Shown here: positions 9,984-16,177 of the stretch, in pieces | How positions within the stretch are numbered: the first letter of the stretch is position 1 | Layout of the letters: every line of letters starts with the position of its first letter | Assembly: GCF_000282575.1 (NCBI RefSeq) | Contig: NZ_AKJA01000066.1 | Span: 1-32,965, forward strand | Direction: 5' to 3' | DNA from: Herbaspirillum sp. YR522 | GTDB taxonomy: Bacteria; Pseudomonadota; Gammaproteobacteria; Burkholderiales; Burkholderiaceae_D | DNA length: 32,965 nucleotides | Notes under the pieces: generated by a model | Database searches by the model: none | What the model was told of the DNA's origin: nothing | What the model saw: only the letters and a program-made list of their open reading frames with translations | Made by a program: the position numbers and the translations under genes

Positions 9984-10709
9984 CTACATCTCGCCCCAGA
10001 TCGCGTTCAATGCCGCCAGCGCCGCCAGGCCGGCCGTTTCGGTGCGCAGCACACGCGGCCCCATCGACAGCATCAGCGCCCCCTGGGCGCAGGCCAGTTG
10101 TTCTTCCTCGTCGTTGAAGCCGCCCTCGGGGCCGACCAGCACCGTCACCGCCTGCGGCGGATGATGCCGCGCCCAGGCCGACAGCGGCTGTTGGCCACGG
10201 GGCGACAAGAGGATGCGCCGATGCAGGTCGCTCTGGCCGATCCAGCGCCTGAAATCGGCCAGCGGCGCCAGGTGCGGCAGCCGGTTGCGCCCGCTCTGCT
10301 CGGCGGCGGCTTGCACGATACCATCCCAATGCGCCTGTTTCTTGTCGGCACGCTCGCCAGACAGTCGCACCACGCAACGCTGCGACGCCAGCGGCTGGAT
10401 GGCGGTCACGCCCAGCTCGACCGCCTTTTCGACGATCCAGTCCATCTTGCTGCCTTCGGGCAACGCCTGCGCCAGCACCAAGGCGTAGGGCAGTTCGGCC
10501 TCGCGCGGCGAAAACGTCTTGACCTCGACCTGCGCGCGTCGTTTCTCGATGCTGGTCAAGGTGGCAACATATTCGCCGCCTTCGCCATTGAACAGCGTGA
10601 CGTGCTCGCCCGGTTGCAGGCGCAACACATGGACGTGGTGGGCCACATGCTCGGGCAGCGGCAGGGTGGCGCCGATGGCAAGCGGCTGGGGGCAGAAGAA
10701 GCGGGGCAT
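9984..10709 (-). CDS. rsmE: 16S rRNA (uracil(1498)-N3)-methyltransferase
   Basis: The SAM-dependent SPOUT-family enzyme methylates N3 of U1498 in 16S rRNA. The 241-residue length is typical. An N-terminal PUA-like part (MPRFFCPQPL through about residue 70) is followed by the SPOUT methyltransferase fold. Visible signatures are LVLAQALPEGSKMDWIVEKAVELGV, QRCVVR, the SAM-binding VLVGPEGGFNDEE and the knot segment MGPRVLRTETAGLAAL near the C terminus. The gene is divergent from tkt (219 bases between start codons). Its stop codon is followed at once by an inverted repeat. It may or may not be cotranscribed with ribF, which has its own -10-like box. Confidence 0.96.
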   Translation of the reverse strand: MPRFFCPQPLAIGATLPLPEHVAHHVHVLRLQPGEHVTLFNGEGGEYVATLTSIEKRRAQVEVKTFSPREAELPYALVLAQALPEGSKMDWIVEKAVELGVTAIQPLASQRCVVRLSGERADKKQAHWDGIVQAAAEQSGRNRLPHLAPLADFRRWIGQSDLHRRILLSPRGQQPLSAWARHHPPQAVTVLVGPEGGFNDEEEQLACAQGALMLSMGPRVLRTETAGLAALAALNAIWGEM

Positions 10710-10795
10710 GGCGGACGATCCTGATGGTGAACCTGAATTCTAATGCTTTGCAAGCCTGGTCGGCCCGTTAGTCAATGGTGCGCGGCGCACTCTGT

Positions 10796-10801
10796 TAAAA
10801 T
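10796..10801 (+). promoter_or_regulatory. Putative -10 box for tkt
   Basis: TAAAAT lies in the context CTGTTAAAATACAGG, 128 bases before the tkt start. No convincing -35 hexamer is found at 16-18 bases upstream (CAATGG at 17). The call rests on the AT-rich hexamer in a GC-rich surrounding and its position ahead of a structured leader. Confidence 0.35.
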
Positions 10802-10802
10802 A

Positions 10803-10928
10803 CAGGCCCGCGCGACCCCGCGAACAGGGGCCGATTGCAGCATCGGAGCCAGCCTCAGCAGTGCGTTTGGCTCCCCGAACCAGGTTTTTGGCGCCTGCGG
10901 GCGTACCCAGCAACTCTTTGACACCGAC
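10803..10928 (+). other. Hairpin-rich 5' leader of tkt
   Basis: The interval between the putative -10 box and the tkt ATG holds several potential stems. The clearest has arms CGGAGCCA (10844-10851) and TGGCTCC (10868-10874). A GGCCC (10805-10809) with GGGGCC (10827-10832) pair precedes it, and CAGG (10881-10884) with CCTG (10893-10896) follows. No known riboswitch class was recognised. Function is unknown; it could simply be structured mRNA. Confidence 0.3.
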
Positions 10929-12923
10929 ATGATTTCCACTCTCCCCACCGACAAGATGGCCAACGCGATCCGCGCGCTGGCGATGGACGCTGTACAAAAA
11001 GCTAATTCTGGACACCCGGGCATGCCGATGGGGATGGCAGAAATCGCCGTGGCCTTGTGGGCCAAGCACTATCGCCACAACCCGGCCAATCCGCAATGGG
11101 CCAACCGCGACCGTTTCGTGCTGTCCAACGGCCATGGTTCGATGCTGCAATATGCACTGCTGCACCTGACCGGCTACGACCTGTCGATGGACGATATCAA
11201 GGCGTTCCGCCAATTGCACTCCAAGACTGCCGGCCATCCCGAAGTGCACATCACGCCGGGCGTCGAGACCACCACCGGCCCGCTGGGCCAGGGCATCACC
11301 AATGCGGTCGGCATGGCGCTGGCCGAAAAGCTGCTGGCGGCCGAATTCAACAAGCCCGACCTGGCCGTGGTCGACCACCACACCTACGCCTTCGTCGGCG
11401 ACGGCTGCCTGATGGAAGGCATTTCGCACGAGGCCTGTTCGCTGGCCGGCGTGCTCAAGCTGTCCAAGCTGATCGTGCTGTATGACGACAACGGCATTTC
11501 CATCGACGGTCATGTCGAGGGCTGGTTCAAGGACGATACCCCCAAGCGCTTCGAGTCGTATGGCTGGAACGTCATCGGCGGCGTCGACGGTCACAACGTC
11601 GAGGCCGTGAGCGCGGCGATCCACCAGGCACGCCTGGCCGACAAGCCGACCCTGATCTGCTGCCGCACCGTCATCGGCAAGGGTTCGCCCAACCTGGCCG
11701 GCACCGACAAGGTCCACGGCGCCGCCCTGGGCGACAAGGAAATCGCCGCCGTACGCCAGGCCCTGGCCTGGGACGCGGCACCGTTCGAGATCCCGGGCGA
11801 CGTCTACAGCGCCTGGGACGCCAAGGCCGCCGGCGCCGACTTCGAGGCCGCCTGGCAGGAACTGTTCAACGCCTACGCCGCCAAGTACCCGACCGAAGCC
11901 GGCGAGCTGCAACGCCGCCTCAAGGGTGAATTGCCAGCCGCGTTCGACCAGACCGTCGCCGCCTTCATCAACTCGACCATCGACAAGCAAGAGAACATCG
12001 CCACCCGCAAGGCCAGCCAGAATGCCATCGGCGCCTATGCACAGGTGCTGCCGGAGTTCCTGGGCGGTTCGGCCGACCTGACCGGTTCCAACTTGACCAA
12101 CTGGAAGGAATCGATCCCGGTGCGCGCCGACCAGGCCGGCAACCACATCAACTACGGTGTGCGCGAATTCGGCATGAGCGCCATCATGAACGGTATCGCC
12201 CTGCACGGCGGCTACCTGCCGTTCGGCGCCACCTTCCTGACCTTTTCGGACTACAGCCGCAATGCCTTGCGCATGGCCGCACTGATGAAATTGCGCGCGC
12301 TGTTCGTATTTACCCACGATTCGATCGGCCTGGGCGAGGACGGCCCCACCCACCAGTCGGTGGAACACGTCTCCAGCCTGCGCCTGATCCCCAACCTGGA
12401 TAACTGGCGTCCATGCGACACCACCGAGTCGGCCGTGGCATGGGCCGAGGCGATCCGTCGCGACGACGGCCCCAGCACGCTGATCTTCTCGCGCCAGAAC
12501 CTGCCGTTCCAGCCGCGCAGCGACGCCCAGGTCAAGGACATCGCCCGCGGTGGCTATGTGCTGCGCGACGCGGCCGAGGCCAAGGTGATCCTGATGGCCA
12601 CCGGCTCCGAGATCGAACTGGCAGTCAAGGCTGCCGATGCCCTCACCGCCGAAGGCATCGCCGTGCGCGTGGTGTCGATGCCGTCGACCGATGTATTCGA
12701 TCGCCAGGATCGCGCCTACCAGGCAAGCGTGCTGACCCGCGGCGTGCCACGGGTGGCCATCGAAGCCGGCGTGACCTCGTTCTGGTACAAGTATGTCGGT
12801 CTGGAAGGTGCCGTGGTCGGCATCGATACCTTCGGCGAATCGGCGCCGGCCGGCGTGCTGTTCAAGCACTTCGGGTTCACCGTCGACAACGTCGTGGCCA
12901 AGGCCAAAGAAGTACTGGCCTGA
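10929..12923 (+). CDS. tkt: Transketolase
   Basis: The thiamine-diphosphate enzyme moves two-carbon ketol units between sugar phosphates in the non-oxidative pentose phosphate and Calvin pathways. The start at 10929 ([23 protein letters not shown]) gives 664 residues, nearly identical in length to E. coli TktA. Landmarks are His29 in [12 protein letters not shown], the thiamine-diphosphate motif [13 protein letters not shown] (about 157-169) followed by [11 protein letters not shown], and the central domain segment [18 protein letters not shown] that carries the catalytic Glu region and substrate-binding His. The C-terminal domain begins around [12 protein letters not shown]. The gene is followed nine bases later by an acetyltransferase gene and then gapA, so a carbon-metabolism transcription unit is likely. 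Confidence 0.98.
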   Translation: MISTLPTDKMANAIRALAMDAVQKANSGHPGMPMGMAEIAVALWAKHYRHNPANPQWANRDRFVLSNGHGSMLQYALLHLTGYDLSMDDIKAFRQLHSKTAGHPEVHITPGVETTTGPLGQGITNAVGMALAEKLLAAEFNKPDLAVVDHHTYAFVGDGCLMEGISHEACSLAGVLKLSKLIVLYDDNGISIDGHVEGWFKDDTPKRFESYGWNVIGGVDGHNVEAVSAAIHQARLADKPTLICCRTVIGKGSPNLAGTDKVHGAALGDKEIAAVRQALAWDAAPFEIPGDVYSAWDAKAAGADFEAAWQELFNAYAAKYPTEAGELQRRLKGELPAAFDQTVAAFINSTIDKQENIATRKASQNAIGAYAQVLPEFLGGSADLTGSNLTNWKESIPVRADQAGNHINYGVREFGMSAIMNGIALHGGYLPFGATFLTFSDYSRNALRMAALMKLRALFVFTHDSIGLGEDGPTHQSVEHVSSLRLIPNLDNWRPCDTTESAVAWAEAIRRDDGPSTLIFSRQNLPFQPRSDAQVKDIARGGYVLRDAAEAKVILMATGSEIELAVKAADALTAEGIAVRVVSMPSTDVFDRQDRAYQASVLTRGVPRVAIEAGVTSFWYKYVGLEGAVVGIDTFGESAPAGVLFKHFGFTVDNVVAKAKEVLA

Positions 12924-12932
12924 TCGGTGGCG

Positions 12933-13478
12933 ATGACTTCACAAGACCAGCCGGCCGCGCAGATCGCGATTCGTCGTGCCCGTATCGGCGACGCCGCATC
13001 GATCGCCGGCGTACGCATCGACAGCTGGCGCGCCAGCTATCGCGGCCTGGTGCCCGACAGCTATCTCGATAGCCTGCAGCCCGAGCAGAGCGTCAAGTTG
13101 TGGCAGCAGGTGCTGGGGGCGTCGTCCGACGCCGCCTGCACCTTCGTGGCCGAGGCCGAGGGCGAGATCATCGGCTTTGCCTCGGGCATGACGCTGGCCG
13201 ACAGCCGCTTCGGCTGCGATGCCGAGCTGACCGCGATCTGCGTGCTGCCCGATGAGCAGCGGCGCGGCCTGGGCAGGAAACTGCTGGCCCATGTGGCGGC
13301 CACCCTGATCGGCGCCGGCGCCACCGGCCTGATGGCCTGGGTGCTGGCCAAGAACGACGGCGCGCGGGAATTTTTTGGCGCGCTGGGCGCCGAACAGTTA
13401 TTCGAACAGACATTCACCTGGGATGACGGCAGCGAGATCGACGAGGTCGGTTTCGTCTGGCGCCAGATCAAGGCCTGA
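12933..13478 (+). CDS. GNAT-family N-acetyltransferase
   Basis: This is a predicted acetyl-CoA-dependent acyltransferase of 181 residues with unknown substrate. The fold is recognised from the start IAIRRARIGDAASIAGVRIDSWRASYRGLVPD, a common opening in this subfamily, and the acetyl-CoA pyrophosphate-binding segment AICVLPDEQRRGLGRKLLAHV (Q/RxxGxG/A form) near residues 103-123, followed by the late strand LMAWVLAKNDGAREFFGALGAE. Translation could start at ATG 12933 or at GTG 12927; neither has a good Shine-Dalgarno sequence, and ATG was preferred. The gap to tkt is only nine bases, which implies cotranscription and perhaps translational coupling. Confidence 0.88.
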   Translation: MTSQDQPAAQIAIRRARIGDAASIAGVRIDSWRASYRGLVPDSYLDSLQPEQSVKLWQQVLGASSDAACTFVAEAEGEIIGFASGMTLADSRFGCDAELTAICVLPDEQRRGLGRKLLAHVAATLIGAGATGLMAWVLAKNDGAREFFGALGAEQLFEQTFTWDDGSEIDEVGFVWRQIKA

Positions 13479-13553
13479 GGCAACAAGAACGAGAAAGCCC
13501 AGGTCGGAGCGCTCCCGGACGGACCGATTTGCATTGATTTTTTTTAATACCTT

Positions 13554-13559
13554 AAGGAG
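13554..13559 (+). promoter_or_regulatory. Strong ribosome binding site of gapA
   Basis: AAGGAG lies six bases before the ATG at 13566, the best Shine-Dalgarno match seen in the window. It fits high expression of glyceraldehyde-3-phosphate dehydrogenase. The T-rich stretch just upstream (13537-13545) may add unstructured mRNA. Confidence 0.8.
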
Positions 13560-13565
13560 AACAGC

Positions 13566-14579
13566 ATGGCGATTCGCGTGGCAATCAACGGTTATGGCCG
13601 CATCGGCCGCAATATCCTGCGCGCCCATTACGAAGGCGGCAAGAAACACGACATCGAGATCGTGGCCATCAATGACCTGGGCGACCCCAAGACCAACGCC
13701 CACCTGACCCAGTACGATACTGCCCACGGCAAGTTCCCCGGCACGGTGAGCGTGGACGGCGACTCGATCGTGGTCAACGGCGATCGCATCAAGGTGCTGG
13801 CGCAGCGCAACCCGGCCGAGCTGCCATGGGGCGAGCTGGGCGTGGACGTGGTGCTGGAGTGCACCGGCTTCTTCACCACCAAGGAAAAGGCCAGTGCCCA
13901 CATCAAGGGCGGCGCCAAGAAAGTCATCATCTCGGCACCTGGCGGCAAGGATGTCGACGCCACTGTGGTGTTCGGCGTCAACGACGGCGTGCTCAAGGGC
14001 AGCGACACCGTGATCTCGAACGCTTCGTGCACCACCAACTGCCTGGCACCGCTGGTGAAGCCCCTAAACGACAAGATCGGCCTCGAAAACGGCCTGATGA
14101 CTACCGTTCACGCCTATACCAACGACCAGGTCCTGACCGATGTCTATCACGAAGACCTGCGCCGCGCCCGTTCGGCCACGCAATCGATGATCCCGACCAA
14201 GACCGGCGCTGCCGCCGCGGTGGGCCTGGTGCTGCCGGAGCTGAACGGCAAGCTCGACGGTTTCGCCATCCGCGTGCCGACCATCAACGTGTCGATCGTC
14301 GACTTGTCGTTCATCGCTTCGCGCGATACCACCGTCGATGAAGTCAACTCGATCCTGAAGGCCGCTTCGGAATCGGGCCCGCTCAAGGGTATCCTGACCT
14401 ACAACACCGATCCACTGGTGTCGGTCGACTTCAACCACAATCCGGCATCGTCCAACTTCGACGCCACCCTGACCAAGGTTTCCGGCCGTCTGGTCAAGGT
14501 TTCGTCCTGGTACGACAACGAGTGGGGTTTCTCCAACCGCATGCTCGACACCACGGTAGCCCTGGCCAACGCCAAGTAA
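13566..14579 (+). CDS. gap: Glyceraldehyde-3-phosphate dehydrogenase, type I
   Basis: The tetrameric enzyme oxidises glyceraldehyde 3-phosphate to 1,3-bisphosphoglycerate with NAD+ in glycolysis and runs in reverse in gluconeogenesis. It has 337 residues. The N-terminal Rossmann motif is [12 protein letters not shown]. The catalytic cysteine is Cys155 in SNASCTTNC, with its His partner in the later HAYTNDQ segment. The C-terminal [12 protein letters not shown] signature is complete. The sequence [17 protein letters not shown] near residue 37 carries the nicotinamide-cofactor region; an Asp after the strand IVAIND suggests NAD preference. The gene follows tkt and an acetyltransferase and is followed by a hairpin that probably terminates transcription. 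In related genomes pgk often comes next, but here it does not. Confidence 0.98.
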   Translation: MAIRVAINGYGRIGRNILRAHYEGGKKHDIEIVAINDLGDPKTNAHLTQYDTAHGKFPGTVSVDGDSIVVNGDRIKVLAQRNPAELPWGELGVDVVLECTGFFTTKEKASAHIKGGAKKVIISAPGGKDVDATVVFGVNDGVLKGSDTVISNASCTTNCLAPLVKPLNDKIGLENGLMTTVHAYTNDQVLTDVYHEDLRRARSATQSMIPTKTGAAAAVGLVLPELNGKLDGFAIRVPTINVSIVDLSFIASRDTTVDEVNSILKAASESGPLKGILTYNTDPLVSVDFNHNPASSNFDATLTKVSGRLVKVSSWYDNEWGFSNRMLDTTVALANAK

Positions 14580-14588
14580 GCCGTCCCG

Positions 14589-14621
14589 ATACCGCCTGCC
14601 GGCTCCCGTTGGCAGCGGTAT
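14589..14621 (+). terminator. Probable hairpin terminator of gapA
   Basis: The arms ATACCGCCTGCC (14589-14600) and GGCAGCGGTAT (14611-14621) pair with a single bulged C around a ten-base loop. The stem lies ten bases after the stop codon. The following TGGCAATTT has only a weak T run, so termination may be partial or Rho-aided. Confidence 0.55.
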
Positions 14622-14655
14622 TGGCAATTTCCGGGTTGATTCGGCTTCTTTTCAT

Positions 14656-14759
14656 CGGATGCAAGAGCTTGCACTCCGGTGAAAATACGACATCAGCCTG
14701 CAAAAGATTGAGAGGCTGTTGCAGGCGTATGTCTGCAATGGCCTTTCGTCCGTTTGCAG
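14656..14759 (+). other. Three successive hairpins sharing TGCAA/TTGCA arms, upstream of the lipoprotein gene
   Basis: Hairpin 1 pairs TGCAAG (14660-14665) with CTTGCA (14668-14673), extended by CGGA with TCCG. Hairpin 2 pairs GCCTGCAA (14696-14703) with TTGCAGGC (14719-14726). Hairpin 3 pairs CTGCAA (14733-14738) with TTGCAG (14754-14759). The loops of hairpins 2 and 3 are both 15 bases. A further TTGCAA follows at 14762-14767. Because the arms share a core they can pair with one another, giving alternative folds. It could be a regulatory leader, a small RNA or a binding-site cluster; which one cannot be told from the sequence. Confidence 0.4.
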
Positions 14760-14798
14760 TATTGCAATTCAAGAGCAACCCGATCCACGAGGCACGTA

Positions 14799-15296
14799 AT
14801 GTCAGCATCGTCATTTCAAGCGCATCGCCTGGCCGCCAGGCTGGTCCTGGCCGGCGCGGTCACCCTGTCGCTGTCCGCCTGCGATTACATCGGCAGTTTT
14901 TCCAAGCCCAAGCAGACCCCTGAAGAAGCCAAGGCCGAAGGCGTGGCGCTGGGTGCCGGTTGCCGCCAGGCGGGGCAGTCGCTGGAAGACTGCTACACCC
15001 GCAATCCCGAGGCATTGAAGGCGGGTATCTTCTCCGGCTGGAAGGACATGCACGAGTACATGGCGGCCAAGAACATCCAGAACTCGGCGCCGCCTGCGCC
15101 GCCCACGCCGGCGCCCGACGCCAAGGATGGCAAGGACAGCAAGGACGGCGCCGCCCGCGACAGCAGCCGCGCCCGTGACCGCGAACGTGACAGCAGCCGT
15201 TCGCGCGAGCGTGAAAGCTCGTCCTCGCGTGACTCGTCCTCTTCGCGCGATAGTACCCGCGCCAGCCGCGACGACAAGCCCACGCCCAAGTATTGA
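14799..15296 (+). CDS. Small lipoprotein with Arg/Ser-rich C-terminal tail, function unknown
   Basis: This is a predicted lipoprotein of 165 residues. The start at 14799 has GAGG upstream and gives a signal peptide ending in the lipobox LSAC (Cys28); the open frame extends to 14754 but without a signal-like start. The body (about 29-90) contains two further cysteines, Cys55 and Cys65, in GCRQAGQSLEDCYTRNPEAL, which could form a disulfide in the periplasm. It is followed by a Pro/Ala linker (about 97-107), a GKDSKDG segment, and from about residue 120 a highly charged tail made of RD, RE, SR and SS units. The tail uses varied codons, so it does not look like a young repeat expansion. I do not recognise a named family. 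It may bind peptidoglycan, nucleic acid or polyanions, but this is a guess. Confidence 0.8.
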   Translation: MSASSFQAHRLAARLVLAGAVTLSLSACDYIGSFSKPKQTPEEAKAEGVALGAGCRQAGQSLEDCYTRNPEALKAGIFSGWKDMHEYMAAKNIQNSAPPAPPTPAPDAKDGKDSKDGAARDSSRARDRERDSSRSRERESSSSRDSSSSRDSTRASRDDKPTPKY

Positions 15297-15363
15297 CCTG
15301 GCCAGGCGCGGCGCTTGCCGGACTTGCCCTGCGCCAACCAGCCCGGTAACATCCGGGTCCGAC

Positions 15364-15385
15364 GCCCCGCACGCGGGGCATTTTT
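15364..15385 (+). terminator. Intrinsic terminator after the Arg/Ser-rich lipoprotein gene
   Basis: GCCCCGC (15364-15370) and GCGGGGC (15373-15379) form a strong stem, followed by A and five T residues. It ends the lipoprotein transcript 68 bases after the stop codon and about 50 bases before the methyltransferase gene. Confidence 0.85.
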
Positions 15386-15436
15386 GTTGCGCGCCGGCGG
15401 GGGGCATTGCCGCGCGGCCAGACCCTTTCCGGACCA

Positions 15437-16153
15437 ATGAAACCACAATCGACGCCGCTGCCGCCGCACGTACCCGAAACCGCCTTTGGCATCTGGTTCC
15501 TGCGTACCCCGACCTGGACCCAGCACGTCCTGGAGCGCGCCTTCAAGGATCTCGAACCCCTGATCCCGGCACGCCGCGCCAGTTATCCCGTGGTGGCCGA
15601 TGTCGGGTGCGGTTGGGGCCGCTCGCTCAAGAAACTGCATGACCGCTTTGCCCCGCAGCGCCTGATCGGCATGGACATCGATGCCGGCATGATCGCGGCT
15701 TCGCGTGCCGAGGTACAAGCCGCAGGCATCCGGGCCGAATTCATCCAGTGTTCCAGTTCGCAGATCACGCTCGAGGACGATAGCGTCGACCTGCTGTTCT
15801 GCCACCAGACCTTTCATCACCTGATCGAGCAGGAACAGGCGATCGCCGAGTTCTACCGGGTGCTCAAGCCGGGCGGGGTATTGCTGTTTGCCGAGTCGAC
15901 CAAGCGCTATATCCATTCGTGGATCATCCGCTTGCTGTTCCGTCATCCGATGGATGTTCAGAAGACCGCCGAACAATACCTGGCGCTGGTGCGCAGCGCC
16001 GGCCTTACGGTGGCCCCGGAATCGGTGTCCTATCCGTTCCTGTGGTGGAGTCGGGAAGACCTGGGCCTGATGGAACGGGTGTTCGGAATCAAGCCGCCAG
16101 CGGTACGCGAGGAGACGCTGATCAACCTGGTCGCGGTCAAGCCACCCCGCTGA
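15437..16153 (+). CDS. Class I SAM-dependent methyltransferase (methyltransferase type 11)
   Basis: This is a predicted soluble methyltransferase of 238 residues with unknown substrate. The Rossmann-like SAM site is clear: motif I VADVGCGWGRS (53-63), the acidic residue after strand 2 in GMDID (78-82), and the motif around DSVDLLFCHQTFHHL with YRVLKPGGVLLFAEST following, typical of the Methyltransf_11 group. The C-terminal half contains HSWIIRLLFRHPMD and WWSREDLGLMERV. The start at 15437 (MKPQST) is the first ATG of the frame; a TTG at 15407 is possible. The Shine-Dalgarno sequence is weak. Its 3' end lies 24 bases from the convergent glnE stop, with no terminator between them. Confidence 0.85.
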   Translation: MKPQSTPLPPHVPETAFGIWFLRTPTWTQHVLERAFKDLEPLIPARRASYPVVADVGCGWGRSLKKLHDRFAPQRLIGMDIDAGMIAASRAEVQAAGIRAEFIQCSSSQITLEDDSVDLLFCHQTFHHLIEQEQAIAEFYRVLKPGGVLLFAESTKRYIHSWIIRLLFRHPMDVQKTAEQYLALVRSAGLTVAPESVSYPFLWWSREDLGLMERVFGIKPPAVREETLINLVAVKPPR

Positions 16154-16177
16154 AGGGCGACCCTGTCGTGCCCGCAG

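Noticed and set aside
10740-12869. Minus-strand open frame of 709 codons antisense to tkt
   Set aside because: Same reason: it mirrors a complete transketolase gene and has the same artefact composition.
13505-13545. Terminator between the acetyltransferase gene and gapA (palindrome GGAGCGCTCC followed by a T run)
   Set aside because: The palindrome is short, it lies too far (over 20 bases) from the T run, and no good stem abuts the T residues.
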